Shown: piece by piece, positions 35,372 through 45,000 of the stretch
Position numbering within the stretch: the first letter of the stretch is position 1
How the letters are laid out: every line of letters starts with the position of its first letter
Source of the DNA: Methanomicrobiales archaeon
Lineage (GTDB): Archaea > Halobacteriota > Methanomicrobia > Methanomicrobiales > Methanospirillaceae
Direction: 5' to 3'
NCBI GenBank assembly: GCA_025350045.1
Contig: JANXYM010000056.1
Location: 1 to 46,127, forward strand
Length of the DNA stretch: 46,127 bases
Program-made: the position numbers and the translations under genes
The notes under the pieces: model-generated
What the model was told of the DNA's origin: nothing
Seen by the model: the letters and a program-made list of their open reading frames with translations, nothing else
The model's database searches: none

Positions 35372-36277
35372 TCACAGCGCGATCCTTACTTCTTTTGCCG
35401 CATCGCACATGTTCTTGAGTTTCCAGTAAGCCGATTCCCGGCTCCGCATCCGCATGCCGCAGTCGGGATCGATGAGCATCGTCTTAGGCCCGAAGATCTC
35501 CACGCCTTTTTCGATTCGCTTGCGTATCTCGGGAACCGTCTCGACCTTGTCGATCGATGAGTCCACGCAGCCAAAGCCGATCATCCGCCCGCCAAGATCG
35601 CGCCGTGAGAGAAGGTCGATGTTTGCCGTGTTGTTCGCAAACTCGAAGTCAAACACGTTCACGTTGAACTTCAGGATCTCGTCGAGCACATTTCCCAGGC
35701 TTCCACAGACATGCATGCAGGTGGGAATACGGACCGAGGCGGTGATCGCCTCGACAGCCTGCCTGCCCACGCTGAGGTCTGCAATACCTGTCGAGAAGAT
35801 CGGCTCATCGATCTGGAGCAGGGTAACGCCGGCCGCTTCAAGACTTCGGGCTTCGACAATGAGGGCTGCGGCCAGATCAAGCGCAAGCTCCTCCTTGTTC
35901 CGGTACATCGGTGTGCTGATGTGCAGGCCGTGGGCGAGCGTGGAAGGCCCGGTGATGATGCCCTTGACTTTCGGGGCTTTTGACACCGCATATTTCGTGT
36001 CAGCAACGGTTATCGGGCCGTCGGCCGGCTGCACCTTGCCGATCACCTGCTGCTCCCGGATGCCGGGCAGCTTTGCGGTAAACGCCCCGATCATATCGCC
36101 CCGCACCTGGCCGTCCGATATGATATCTATGCCGGCATTCATCTGGTCGGCAACAGCAGTCTCTACTGCGGAGTGGAGGGGATCAAAGAGGCTCCGGAGT
36201 CCCCCGCCTTTGACCACCGGGTAGCTGCCCACCACGGTTGTCGCCAGCACTTTGTTGATGAAATATTCCTTTGCCAT
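35372..36277 (-). CDS. mesB: Core-MetE methionine synthase (MesB type)
   Basis: 301 aa, the C-terminal catalytic half of cobalamin-independent MetE only, as in archaeal MesB. The zinc ligands are in place: H189 and C191 in CMHVCGSLG, E212 in FDFEFANN and C273 in DPDCGMR. Archaeal core-MetE proteins transfer a methyl group to homocysteine from a methylated corrinoid rather than methyltetrahydrofolate; this is established for MesB, and assigning it here is by length and motifs. It follows aspS by 72 bp on the same strand with a GGAGATCC site about 13 nt before ATG 36277. A short degraded copy of its 3' end lies 1 kb away. Confidence 0.9.
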   Translation of the reverse strand: MAKEYFINKVLATTVVGSYPVVKGGGLRSLFDPLHSAVETAVADQMNAGIDIISDGQVRGDMIGAFTAKLPGIREQQVIGKVQPADGPITVADTKYAVSKAPKVKGIITGPSTLAHGLHISTPMYRNKEELALDLAAALIVEARSLEAAGVTLLQIDEPIFSTGIADLSVGRQAVEAITASVRIPTCMHVCGSLGNVLDEILKFNVNVFDFEFANNTANIDLLSRRDLGGRMIGFGCVDSSIDKVETVPEIRKRIEKGVEIFGPKTMLIDPDCGMRMRSRESAYWKLKNMCDAAKEVRIAL

Positions 36278-36349
36278 AACGGATACGGATCTCCGGCCTG
36301 TTGTACTTCCGGTTGACCCGGTTGCAAAAAAAGTAATGGGTCAGGGAAT

Positions 36350-37642
36350 TTAGGGTACGAGCCGGTGCATATCCCGGGGGAAGAGCACGGCCTCGCGGAC
36401 ATTGGGCAAGCCCAGCATCGTCATGATGAGACGGTCAGCACCCAGTCCCCAGCCGGCATGGGGGGGCATGCCGTACCGGAACGGGCGGAGGTAGAAGTCG
36501 AAGCTCTCGGGGTTGAGGCCCTTCTTTGCGATCTGCTGCACGAGCTGGTCGTGGTTGTGGACCCGCTGGGCACCGCTCGAGAGTTCCATCCTCGGGTGCA
36601 TGAGATCGAACGCCTTGCATATGGTGGGATCGTTCTCGTAGGGCATCGCATAGTAGGGCCGGATCCCGGATGGCCAGTCCACGATGAAGTAGTGGCCGCC
36701 CATCTCGGCACCGATCGCCCGCTCGGCAGCGCTGCCGATGTCGTCGCCGAACTTGATCGGTTCATCGATCTTCTTTGCCGCAATCTCGATCGCTTCGCAG
36801 TAGGGAAGCCGGGGGAACGGGCCTTTTGGAACCGCAAAGTCGGTAATATCCATGTTTGCGAGGTGGTCCGAGCAGGTCTTGTCCACGTATTCGTAGGTTT
36901 TTACCAGGACGTCTTCGAGGATGCGCATCACTTCGGTGTGGTCAGCGTACGAGACTTCGATATCGATGCTCGTTGCTTCGTTGAGGTGCTTGGTGGTGTT
37001 GTGCTCCTCGGCCCGGAAGATCGGCCCGATCTCGTACACCTTCTCAAGGCCGGCCGCCATCATCATCTGCTTGAAGAGCTGGGGACTCTGGTTGAGGTAG
37101 GCTTCCTTGTCGAAGTACGCGATCGGGAAGAGTTCGGTGCCGCCTTCGGTTGCAGCGGCCACGATCTTGGGGGTGGTGATCGAGATGAAGCCTTCGCGGT
37201 GGAAGTAATCATTGAGCGCGTGCATCGCGGCGCTGCGGATCGCAAAGACAGCAGCGACCCGGGGCCTCCGCACGTCAAGGAACCGCCCGTCGAGCCGGGT
37301 GTCGAGTTCCACGGATACTTTCTCCGATACATCGAGCGGCAGCGGGGTCTCGGCAAGGCTGATGATCTCAAACGTCTCGGGGATGAGCTCGCGCCCGCCG
37401 GGGGCTTTCTCAACGGCCTTGATCTGTCCGCTGATCCGCACAACCGATTCGCGGGAGACCGCTTTTGCCGCGGCAATGACCGCTTCACTCACTTTCTTCT
37501 TGGGAATGGTCACCTGGAGTATGCCGGTCCGGTCGCGGATCAAAAAGAAGGCAAGGCCTCCGAGGTCCCTGACCTCATGGACAAACCCGCAGACCTCCGC
37601 GTGCCCGATCTCCGGTGTGACTGACTGTATGGGTATACGCAT
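36350..37642 (-). CDS. aspS: Aspartyl-tRNA(Asp/Asn) synthetase, archaeal type
   Basis: 430 aa from ATG 37642; the codon before it is TTG. OB-fold anticodon domain at 18-100, then class II core: [14 protein letters not shown] (motif 2 region) and [16 protein letters not shown] with the motif 3 arginine. No bacterial GAD insertion, so it is archaeal/eukaryal type. H22 in [10 protein letters not shown] is the residue found in non-discriminating enzymes, where discriminating ones have Trp; together with tRNA-dependent Asn formation this would make it charge both tRNAs. The second marker residue is not clear. A TATA-like ATAATAT lies near 37672 on the - strand. Confidence 0.95.
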   Translation of the reverse strand: MRIPIQSVTPEIGHAEVCGFVHEVRDLGGLAFFLIRDRTGILQVTIPKKKVSEAVIAAAKAVSRESVVRISGQIKAVEKAPGGRELIPETFEIISLAETPLPLDVSEKVSVELDTRLDGRFLDVRRPRVAAVFAIRSAAMHALNDYFHREGFISITTPKIVAAATEGGTELFPIAYFDKEAYLNQSPQLFKQMMMAAGLEKVYEIGPIFRAEEHNTTKHLNEATSIDIEVSYADHTEVMRILEDVLVKTYEYVDKTCSDHLANMDITDFAVPKGPFPRLPYCEAIEIAAKKIDEPIKFGDDIGSAAERAIGAEMGGHYFIVDWPSGIRPYYAMPYENDPTICKAFDLMHPRMELSSGAQRVHNHDQLVQQIAKKGLNPESFDFYLRPFRYGMPPHAGWGLGADRLIMTMLGLPNVREAVLFPRDMHRLVP

Positions 37643-37787
37643 CAAAATCCTATAACAATGGGGTGCAGGATATTATGGACTTTATGGGAAAAACCGGTAT
37701 TCTGCAGGATGGACTGGTGCAGGGAATACTGCCAATCATCCAAAACCCGTAAATAGTTCCCTATCTCCTGTACAGTAGGAGAGAAAT

Positions 37788-38294
37788 ATGTCGAATATTC
37801 CTGCAAACACTGATAAGGAGAGTAAGAAGGGATGGGGTGCCGGGACAAAGATCCTCCTCGGTATCCTTGGCCTGGTCGCCATCATATGCGTTATTGCCAT
37901 CGTTACCCTGACCGTTGCGGTTATTGATTCGCAGACCGGGACTTCCTTTCCGTACAGCACCAGCTACCGTGTCTCGCTTCCTGACGGGGAGCCGGTAACT
38001 ATCGGAAATACCAAGATCATCGTCTTGGTCATGAGTGACGGTGTTGATACTTCCGTTGACGGTTCCAAGGAGAAACTGGCAGTTGGCCAGGAACGGGTTA
38101 TCAGCCCGCACTTTGCCCGGATCACCGCACTGGGAATCCCCCTGATTGACACCGATTTCCAGATCACGTTAAAGTATCTCGGGTCTTCTGGGAACAATGC
38201 CCTCTTTGACATGACCATCAAGACCTCGAAACAGATCCCCGAAATGGTTCTCCGTCGGTTGATCCCGGCGAATATGAATGCGCAGCCGAATTAA
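37788..38294 (+). CDS. Membrane-anchored small protein, unknown function
   Basis: 168 aa. A polar lysine-rich N-terminus (NTDKESKKGW) precedes one membrane span (ILLGILGLVAIICVIAIVTLTVAV), then an extracytoplasmic beta-type domain of about 110 residues, ending NMNAQPN. TAGGAGAG 3-10 nt before the ATG is an excellent ribosome site. Domain layout resembles archaeal type IV pilin-like or DUF4352-like proteins, but no specific family is recognised. Ends with T8 at 38301. Confidence 0.7.
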   Translation: MSNIPANTDKESKKGWGAGTKILLGILGLVAIICVIAIVTLTVAVIDSQTGTSFPYSTSYRVSLPDGEPVTIGNTKIIVLVMSDGVDTSVDGSKEKLAVGQERVISPHFARITALGIPLIDTDFQITLKYLGSSGNNALFDMTIKTSKQIPEMVLRRLIPANMNAQPN

Positions 38295-38300
38295 TTCCCC

Positions 38301-38308
38301 TTTTTTTT
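38301..38308 (+). terminator. T8 terminator
   Basis: Eight T starting 7 nt after the stop of the small membrane protein. Confidence 0.55.
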
Positions 38309-38422
38309 CAGTGATGAGTCATACCTGAAAATGGAATGACCCGTCCGGTAAATCCAGAGAGCTCCTTTGTCAATTGCCCGGACCGCCTCCGGGAATTTTT
38401 CTGGTAGTTCCGGAAAAAGAGG

Positions 38423-38749
38423 TTAATCCAGGTTCAGCAGGTCCCGGATAAGAGCAACGATCGCGAGCCGCTGTGGTTCACTTGTGGCGCCGATCCGGTG
38501 CTGGAACCGCTCCCGGTCCAGGGCAACGATCTGGAATACGAGGGCAACACTCTCGGTATCGAGGCCGTTGTGCACGTCAGGGGCAATCGTGTGGGTATGC
38601 GAGAATCGTGCACTGCCCGTACTGCTGGTCAGCGGGACGACAAGGATGAGACCGTTTGCACCGCCGACAATAATTGCGGGCCTCATCCCCCGCTGCTCAT
38701 GTCCTTTTGCATCGGAGAGATCCACGAGCCAGATATCGCCGTTCTTCAT
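38423..38749 (-). CDS. MazF/PemK-like endoribonuclease toxin
   Basis: 108 aa. GDIWLVDLSD at the N-terminus, the catalytic arginine in GHEQRGMRPAIIV and the catalytic Thr/Ser in VVPLTSST match the MazF fold, which cleaves single-stranded RNA at short sites. It is normal length. The usual partner, a MazE AbrB-type antitoxin, is absent; instead a Panacea-like gene ends 4 bp upstream, and its tail carries the GGAG ribosome site for this gene. Last gene of a three-gene unit. Confidence 0.88.
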   Translation of the reverse strand: MKNGDIWLVDLSDAKGHEQRGMRPAIIVGGANGLILVVPLTSSTGSARFSHTHTIAPDVHNGLDTESVALVFQIVALDRERFQHRIGATSEPQRLAIVALIRDLLNLD

Positions 38750-38753
38750 CGAT

Positions 38754-39284
38754 TTAGTGCTCCAGTGATTTCAGTGAGGCCCTCTGCCAGATGCCGGTCT
38801 CCTTTTTCAGTTCTTCGAGATCCTTTGGAGTGGGCTTAAAGAGGAACTCTTTTGCCTTTGAGATGCCGAGAGCAATCTGGGCTTCTGAATAGAATGGTTT
38901 TAACCTTTTTACCTGCCTTGATGCTTCGAGTGGATCGCTGTTCTGCCGCAGGGCATAATACCCATAGGTTGCCCCGACTTCGAGCGGGACCGGCTTAAGA
39001 CCGAAGATCCTGCCGAGCTTATCTGCTGCTTCTTTCTCTGCGATATTCAGCCGGGTGCCGGTTTCCCTGCTCTCGAACTCGCGGGTGAAGGCGTACAGGT
39101 CCTGCGTCAGGTCCGGAGAATAGGGTCCCCGTACATACAGGCTGCAGGAATACCCGAGATCAATACCCTTCAGCTCAAGCAGGCATACGAGTTTCTGTGC
39201 AATCAACCGGTCATCGAACCGCGAGATATCGAATTCAAAGCCCAGTTCCCTGAAGAATGCAATGACTTTTTTCCTTTTTTCCAT
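38754..39284 (-). CDS. Panacea/YwgA-like protein, candidate antitoxin
   Basis: 176 aa. The core reads RLIAQKLVCLLELKGIDLGYSCSLYVRGPYSPDLTQDLYAF, which follows the pattern QKLxYLxxxxG-F-LYxxGPYS of YwgA-like and Panacea (DUF4065/SocA-like) proteins; Panacea domains act as chaperone-like antitoxin modules for diverse toxins. The N-terminus (MEKRKKVIAFFRELGFEFDI) and C-terminal helices are less characteristic. A strong ribosome site (GGAGGGT) lies at the end of the preceding regulator gene. Position directly before mazF supports an antitoxin role; the family match is by eye and tentative. Confidence 0.6.
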   Translation of the reverse strand: MEKRKKVIAFFRELGFEFDISRFDDRLIAQKLVCLLELKGIDLGYSCSLYVRGPYSPDLTQDLYAFTREFESRETGTRLNIAEKEAADKLGRIFGLKPVPLEVGATYGYYALRQNSDPLEASRQVKRLKPFYSEAQIALGISKAKEFLFKPTPKDLEELKKETGIWQRASLKSLEH

Positions 39285-39287
39285 AAT

Positions 39288-39614
39288 TTACCCTCCGCAG
39301 TGGAGGAACCGGCACAGCCAGGTCTTTGTTCTCTTCCATGCATCCTGCCCTTCGGTTGTGATGCTATAGAGTTCGAGTTCTTTTCCTTCCGAGGTGATCT
39401 TTTCTGAAGTGAGATAACCCATGTCTTTCAAAACATTGAGGTTGGCAAACAGCACACCGTCATTGATGTCGAGTGCTGCCCTGAGTTCGCGGTAGGTTGC
39501 CCCATCGGGTCCGAGGGCGGCAAGGCTGGCGAGCAGCTTCAGCCGGACGAGTGAGAAGACTTTCGCGTTGAGCCCTTCGGATTCGTTGAAGATGGAGAGG
39601 ATATCATTCTGCAT
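39288..39614 (-). CDS. Winged-helix transcriptional regulator
   Basis: 108 aa. Residues 20-90 form a winged helix of the HTH_34/ModE-N or ArsR-like type: LLASLAALGPDGATYRELRAALDINDGVLFANLNVLKDMGYL, then wing KELELYSITTEGQDAW. No ligand domain. GGAGAG lies about 9 nt before ATG 39614. It leads the unit regulator - Panacea-like - MazF with gaps of 3 and 4 bp, and inverted half sites ATTTACTT at its promoter make autoregulation likely. Confidence 0.85.
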   Translation of the reverse strand: MQNDILSIFNESEGLNAKVFSLVRLKLLASLAALGPDGATYRELRAALDINDGVLFANLNVLKDMGYLTSEKITSEGKELELYSITTEGQDAWKRTKTWLCRFLHCGG

Positions 39615-39656
39615 TTTTTGGTTCTCTCCTTTTCATGATGATTGGTGGCCCGGGTT

Positions 39657-39692
39657 ATTTACTTTGTTATTTACTTAAAGTTTAAAGTAAAT
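39657..39692. promoter_or_regulatory. Operator-like half sites at the regulator-toxin promoter
   Basis: ATTTACTT occurs at 39657-39664 and 39669-39676, and its inverse AAGTAAAT at 39685-39692. The last two form a 24-bp imperfect palindrome (20 of 24 symmetric). On the - strand the same bases make the A+T-rich TAAATAAC stretches 35-60 nt before the regulator ATG, so bound regulator would cover the promoter. Sequence pattern seen; binding inferred. Confidence 0.6.
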
Positions 39693-39819
39693 GAAAGCGG
39701 GGATTGGGGGCAGATCTAATTGTTGAATTTTCATTAAACTAACCCTTTTATCATTTCAGAATTTAAAGCAGAATCAGTGATAATGTGTCAATACCCGATT
39801 TTCAAAGTCTGATGTTACC

Positions 39820-40014
39820 CGTTCTGGAGTTTTCATCACGACATCGAAATTCACAAACGATGCCCAAGACTACGTGAAAAGGATTGAGAAGAAAATCGTC
39901 CTTATTGATGGTGAGCAATTAACGCAGCTGATGATCGATAACAGCGTTGGTGTTGCCGAGGAATCCCGTTATATCGTGAACCGGCTCGATGAGGATTATT
40001 TTATCGAGGAATAA
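39820..40014 (+). pseudogene. C-terminal remnant of Mrr-type restriction endonuclease
   Basis: In one + frame the sequence encodes SGVFITTSKFTNDAQDY, then KKIVLIDGEQLTQLMID, NSVGVAEE and RLDEDYFIEE before TAA at 40012: the conserved end of the Mrr_cat family (type IV, methyl-dependent nuclease). A TAA in frame at 39781 and lack of any start or catalytic QxK/D upstream show that only about 65 codons remain. It lies between the regulator-toxin unit and a zinc-ribbon gene. The rest of 39700-40064 has no gene. Confidence 0.8.
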
Positions 40015-40064
40015 TTCCCCTCGAAGAAATTCTATTATTCGTCGAAATTTTTATCGGGAAATTT

Positions 40065-40553
40065 TTACTGCTCGAATTTCGCGTGACAGCGCAGGCATTC
40101 AATCGTATTTCGCGATGAGAAATCGATAAAAAACAGGTCTTCTAACTTATCTGTTGACTTATATTGGTATTGCGAATCACAGGTTTTGCAGTGGACGTGT
40201 TTTATCTCACCGGATGCGTATTGAATTATCTGAAACAATGCATGGGGTAAATGTTCCCGAGTTTTGTAATAAATCTTTGATACGTATTTATCTGGATCGT
40301 CGAGATCGTCTTTTTTACACATCTCGTTGATTTCATACCGGGGTTGATTTTCGATTTTTTCCCCGCTTTGTAATTTAGTCGATATCGTTATTTCGCGATT
40401 GTGAATTATTGGCGGTGCAATCATGAGGTGATGACGGTGACCGCAAGAATAATAGTACGTTCCGGTCCGTTCCCCGCTTGGTGACTCTACATGCGATTCG
40501 GATACGAGTACTCCCGTCTCACAGGTTGAACATTTGAAATATTCTTCTTCCAC
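40065..40553 (-). CDS. Zinc-ribbon protein, unknown function
   Basis: 162 aa with a GTG start at 40553 and GGAG 7 nt upstream. Cysteine pairs CSTC near residue 8, CGHRHH near 38, CKTC near 121 and CLRC near 155 predict two zinc ribbons framing a polar middle part. A+T-rich codon use compared with the housekeeping genes suggests transfer. It sits among defence remnants, so a role in defence or regulation is possible, but no family is recognised. Confidence 0.68.
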   Translation of the reverse strand: MEEEYFKCSTCETGVLVSESHVESPSGERTGTYYYSCGHRHHLMIAPPIIHNREITISTKLQSGEKIENQPRYEINEMCKKDDLDDPDKYVSKIYYKTREHLPHALFQIIQYASGEIKHVHCKTCDSQYQYKSTDKLEDLFFIDFSSRNTIECLRCHAKFEQ

Positions 40554-40655
40554 AGATTTTCTCCACGCATCTAGTCCGGTCTCATTTCAATTCATTGGTT
40601 CAATATATCCGTCGATTTTTACTTTCTTTTGATGCAACAAAAAACGATATGGGAA

Positions 40656-41375
40656 TCAGGCGTCCATATATGATGATAATTGATCGAGAATTAAAATGGC
40701 TTGAAGTGTTTTTACCGGATTATAATCCTCCTCATTGATTGCTGCTCCGTGAGCTAAAGAATGTCGTGATAAATCGATTTCTTCAGATTTGCGATTAAAT
40801 TTCATAAAATAAGAATCAATAAGATATTCCTTAAAATTGTCTGGTAAAAGTAATCGAGTTTCAGGGTTTTTCGATTTTAAAAATGAGATTAATTTAGTTG
40901 TTAATCTCTCCCCTGCATCTCCCTGGGTCTCAATATCATAAGAAAGATCTTGTAAGATTCCTTCAATACATGGGTACAGAACGTGAATAGCACTTATGCA
41001 ATCTTTTTCAAGATATTCTTCAATTCCCTTTTTCAAAAATAACTCGCGTTTTTTAAAAAGTTGATTCGACACCCAGATATTATACATTAAAGTGATTTTG
41101 GTCTCATCGAACGAAGAGACAATCAACTTCTCAATATCAGTCAGAGGTAAATCATTCTTTATCACATTAAAAATTTCATTGAATGGTTTTCCCAAAATTT
41201 GAATAAATGGGAACCATCCTGCATTATATAATTTATTTTTTAACTCTGGATACGTTTGATATTGATAGATTTCGGGAAATGTTAAAAATGCATGACATGC
41301 ACCGAATAAAACACTCAAATCTGTTGGTTGTGAAATGGTTGTCTTTGGATCGATTGGAAGCAAATCAAAAAACAT
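40656..41375 (-). CDS. HEPN-like helical protein in restriction locus
   Basis: 239 aa from ATG 41375 (MFFDLLPIDPKTTISQP). The frame stays open to 41549, but codons between 41388 and 41480 translate a copied piece of the restriction enzyme tail, so the longer start is doubtful. The C-terminal third has EKDCISAIHVLYPCIEGIL, a long helix pair and RHSLAHG, an Rx4H motif as in HEPN ribonucleases and related abundant helical domains. Strikingly A+T-rich codons compared with mmp genes. Function may be RNA cleavage or a structural helper; confidence in the gene is good, in the fold moderate. Confidence 0.62.
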   Translation of the reverse strand: MFFDLLPIDPKTTISQPTDLSVLFGACHAFLTFPEIYQYQTYPELKNKLYNAGWFPFIQILGKPFNEIFNVIKNDLPLTDIEKLIVSSFDETKITLMYNIWVSNQLFKKRELFLKKGIEEYLEKDCISAIHVLYPCIEGILQDLSYDIETQGDAGERLTTKLISFLKSKNPETRLLLPDNFKEYLIDSYFMKFNRKSEEIDLSRHSLAHGAAINEEDYNPVKTLQAILILDQLSSYMDA

Positions 41376-41387
41376 TCCTCGATGCCA

Positions 41388-41480
41388 TCCCAGCATCTGC
41401 GTGACGAGTGCGACCATGCGATCGTGGTGGGCGACATCGGAGGGGTCGTTGGGGTTGATGGGGCGGATTGGATGAAAAAT
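41388..41480 (-). pseudogene. Duplicated tail fragment of the type IIG restriction gene
   Basis: This stretch translates as PINPNDPSDVAHHDRMVALV, then TQML, matching TINPNDSADITRHDRMVALV in the intact enzyme (bases about 42202-42285). At DNA level GCATCTGCGTGACGAG, GCGACCATGCGATCGTG and GTCGTTGGGGTTGATGG are shared. It is either the end of a lost second restriction gene or a recombination scar, and it runs in frame into the HEPN-like gene. Confidence 0.75.
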
Positions 41481-41508
41481 AATGCTTGCGGGAAAAAAGC
41501 AGGTTTGG

Positions 41509-41751
41509 TTAACATGGCATAGCAGAGCCGGGAACGTACTTTCGTACATCTACCTGTGCCCCACTCTTTGCCATGCGTTCTGCGATGGTAAGAATTTCAT
41601 GGGCGACATGCTCGTCAACATAATCCTCGCCGCAGTTTGTGCAGACCCGGGCAGGAACATCTTTTACGACAAGGGTCATGCCGTCGCGATCAAAGGTGAC
41701 GGTTGTTGTGCCCTCTTTGGTTTCCCCGTGTTTACAGATGACGCACTTCAT
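41509..41751 (-). CDS. YgiT-type zinc-finger protein (MqsA-like antitoxin)
   Basis: 80 aa. CVICKHGE and ARVCTNCGEDYVDEH form the YgiT/MqsA N-terminal zinc site (two CxxC), followed by a helix and a short tail. In MqsRA-like and DUF4258-YgiT pairs this protein is the antitoxin. The DNA-binding HTH_XRE part of MqsA is missing, as in most short YgiT proteins. Its ATG overlaps the stop of the DUF4258 gene (ATGA). Confidence 0.88.
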   Translation of the reverse strand: MKCVICKHGETKEGTTTVTFDRDGMTLVVKDVPARVCTNCGEDYVDEHVAHEILTIAERMAKSGAQVDVRKYVPGSAMPC

Positions 41752-42050
41752 GATCTTCTCCGTGTATTATTATAAGACCACACATCCGGGTCTGGTTCAT
41801 ATGCTGTGATAACAATAGCTTCACGATCTACATTATTGTATGCCATGACGACGTGAAGCGGGCGATTGTTTACCTCCCCTGAAACGAGACAACTGGGATA
41901 CGGCACATCATCAGGATAGTCTTCTATGATTGTGCCAAGTCCGAGTAATTCACGAATATCAGAATCCGATATTCTCCGCTGGAACATCTGCCGTAACGCA
42001 TGGATACGGAATGTCAGGTTTCGGTACACAGGATATTTTTTATCGTTCAT
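41748..42050 (-). CDS. DUF4258 domain protein, candidate toxin
   Basis: 100 aa. RIHALRQMFQRRISDSDIRELL followed by EDYPDDVPYPSCLVSGEVNNRPLHVVMA and a terminal aspartate-rich YEPD(P)DVW is the DUF4258 pattern, related to the RelE/BrnT-like toxin folds and typically paired with YgiT. It begins within the stop codon of the restriction enzyme gene (ATGA) and overlaps the YgiT gene by four bases, so three genes are translationally chained. Confidence 0.88.
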   Translation of the reverse strand: MNDKKYPVYRNLTFRIHALRQMFQRRISDSDIRELLGLGTIIEDYPDDVPYPSCLVSGEVNNRPLHVVMAYNNVDREAIVITAYEPDPDVWSYNNTRRRS

Positions 42051-45000
42051 TTCGTATTTCCCTCAACAATCGCAATCTCTTCAGCCGTCAGCCCATAAAG
42101 CTCGTACACCAACTTATCGATCGCCCCATCCGTCGCCTCAATCTGCCGGGACAGCATCGTCTTCTCCTGTTCAAGCCTTGCCTCCTGCAATTTCTTATTC
42201 ATGTCCAGCATCTGCGTGACGAGCGCGACCATGCGATCGTGCCGGGTGATATCGGCGGAGTCGTTGGGGTTGATGGTACGGATGGGGATTTTCACGACAT
42301 CCTGACTGAACCACCGAAGCCGTCCACCTTTATCGGGATCTCCTATGACGGTTGCGATTCTTTTGTAATAACTAAAAATAAGTTTTGAGTTTAAAACGCC
42401 GAGAAGATAGAGATCATTTTTAGGGATGATATAACCGGTATTGCCTACATAGAGACCGGTTGAATCGAAGGTCATTCTACTTTCTTTTGCAATATCCGGA
42501 AAAATTATTTTTGGCTTTTCAAATTCTTGGAAATAATCTACAGAATCTTGAAGTTCATACCATTGGTAAGACCCTTGTTTACGTCCTTCCCACGTTTCTC
42601 CTTGCCAGTCTTTTGGTTTTGGCATCAATTGATTTTTAAATGGTTTTAAATATTCGAGAATTGCGGGATAATCTGATATTTTAATCCCTCTTCGTGAGAA
42701 AATCAGATATTTTTTATTGAAATTAATCCGGTATTTTCGAATTTCATCGCCAATAATGAACGGTTTGATGATTTCGGAAGACATCTGATCTTTTTGAATT
42801 AGGCTTTCCTTCTGTTTTTCATCAATAACAAATACCTTATTGGAGCCTGTTTTTATCCCCCAATAAATTTCATTTTTGACATATTGCCCGAGAGGGATAC
42901 CAACTTTATTCAACTTTTCGATAATTTTTGTCTCGGAGTTATTTGTCAATGTCCACGTGTTATTTTTCAACGACGCAGAATTGAGATTTTGGCCAATTGT
43001 TTTCACTTCTTCGTCCAATGAGGAGAAATTTAACTCTTTCACTGGTGCATAAACAAAATTCTGTTCGTTCGGGCTCAAATTTTGAGTCAGGAAAATTGCC
43101 GGGAATGTTGATGCATTTTGAAAAACCGGTAATTCCCCGAAATCAATAATCTGAAGTAATTTTGATTTGGCCGAGAGAAACGATCGCAAATTGATTCCAT
43201 AATTCGACCGCATGAATTTATTGGCACAAATGACGCCGAAGAATCCCTCCTTGCGAAGTAGCTTGTGCCCTTTTTCAAAGAAGTATACGTAGAGGTCAGC
43301 AGTTCCCACGTACGTTTCGTAATTCTTTTTCGCGTATTCTTTAAACTCCGATCCGAGTGATTCCTGCCTCACATACGGCGGATTCCCAATCACCGCGTCG
43401 AACCCGCCCGCCGCCATCACCGGTGCGAATTCCTTTGCCCAGTCGAACGGATTAATCCGCTTCACTTCATCGGAGGGCATCTCTGGCGTCAAAATATCCC
43501 AGCCAATCAGCGAGTTCCCGCACTTGATGTTATGATCAAGGCTCGGGAGCGCCCGTTCCGCCGTGATCGTGAGCTGCTTTGAAACCGTCTCCTGGTTCTC
43601 CTCCTCCAGCACCTTGAGGAGCAGCGAGAGCTTCGTCACCTCGACTGCCTGCTGGTCGATATCCACACCGAAGAGGTTGTTTAAAAGAATCCGTTTCTTC
43701 TCTGCGGTCGTGAGTTTCCAGTCGCTCCGCATATGTTCGGAGAGCCGGACCTCCTTACCCGTACCGGATTTGTAAATCGGGAGATCAATCGTTGCCGCAG
43801 ACTTCTTCTTTCTCGGGGCCTGCTCCGGGAGAAGTGCCAGCACTGCCGGGTCAGTCACCGAGTTCTTCTCCTTGAAGACCGGCACAAGGTTTGCGATATA
43901 CCAGTCGCGGTGCCAGTCGAGGAGGAACTGGTAGGCGCCGATCAGGAACGAGCCAGAGCCGCACGCGGGATCAAGAATGCGGAGCTTCGACACTTCACGG
44001 GGCGTCTTGTCTTTTACGAGTTCGCCGACCGTGTGCTTCACGATATATTCGACAATGTACTGTGGTGTGTAGAACACCCCGCCGGCTTTCTTCACTTCGG
44101 GCTTGTACTCGACTTTTGCCTGGTGCCCGTCTGTAAGCCGGATCACTTTGCCGAGGAACTGCTCGTACACATGCCCGAGAATTGCCGGAGGGATAAGGGA
44201 AAACTCATACTGGCTGTCGGGGAAGTAAAGGCGTTTTATGATCCCTTTTAAGACCTTGTCATCCATCGCGACCGTGAGCGAGAGCGTATCGGGGGATTCG
44301 TCCCAGTCCGGCTCCTGCTGGAAATGGAAGAGCCCGGAATTGTATTTGTCATCGGCGTTGCGGAAGAGCTGGCAGAGCCGTTCATAGATCCCCTCGCCCT
44401 CCAGAAGTTTGTGGAGTGTCTCGTACTCCTCAATGCCGCGATCCTCGCAAATGCGGAGAAAGAGAATCCGATCGATGGTCCGCTGCACGATGCTGTTCAG
44501 TTCTTCAACGGTCAGAGACGGATTGCGCAGTGCGATATTTTTCGCAAGGGCATCCCGCCATTGCTCAATCTCGGCAAGAATATCGTCATCGACACTCGCC
44601 GTCCCCCGCTTACCCTTCGTTGTTTCGGCATACTTGTCAAACGATCCCAGTTGGATACTTTCCGGGGAGATGATAGAAACGAGCCAGTCCCATTTTCCCG
44701 GATATTCTTTGTAGGTGAAGTACTCGATCCGCGCCTTGGATGCGGCATCACCGTTCTCCGGTTTTATCCGGCAGTCATAGATGGCGAATTCTTCAAAATT
44801 CGTGAGAATCGAGAGCGGCAGTTTCTGGTTCCATGCATACCGCCGGATTTGAAGAGCGGCTTCAGCAGCATCCTTGATCCGCACAGACGGTTTCTTGGTC
44901 TCGACCAGAAACTTACGGGCGCCCCCGATCCGGAACGTATAATCGAAAAAGAGGGTCGTGCCCCGGATCCGCACCGGTTCCTCGTGCATGACCTCCTTGT

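Noticed and set aside
36365-37624. 419-codon antisense frame across aspS
   Set aside because: Complementary reading of a highly conserved gene; composition (Val/Asp/Gly/His-rich) is typical of antisense frames.
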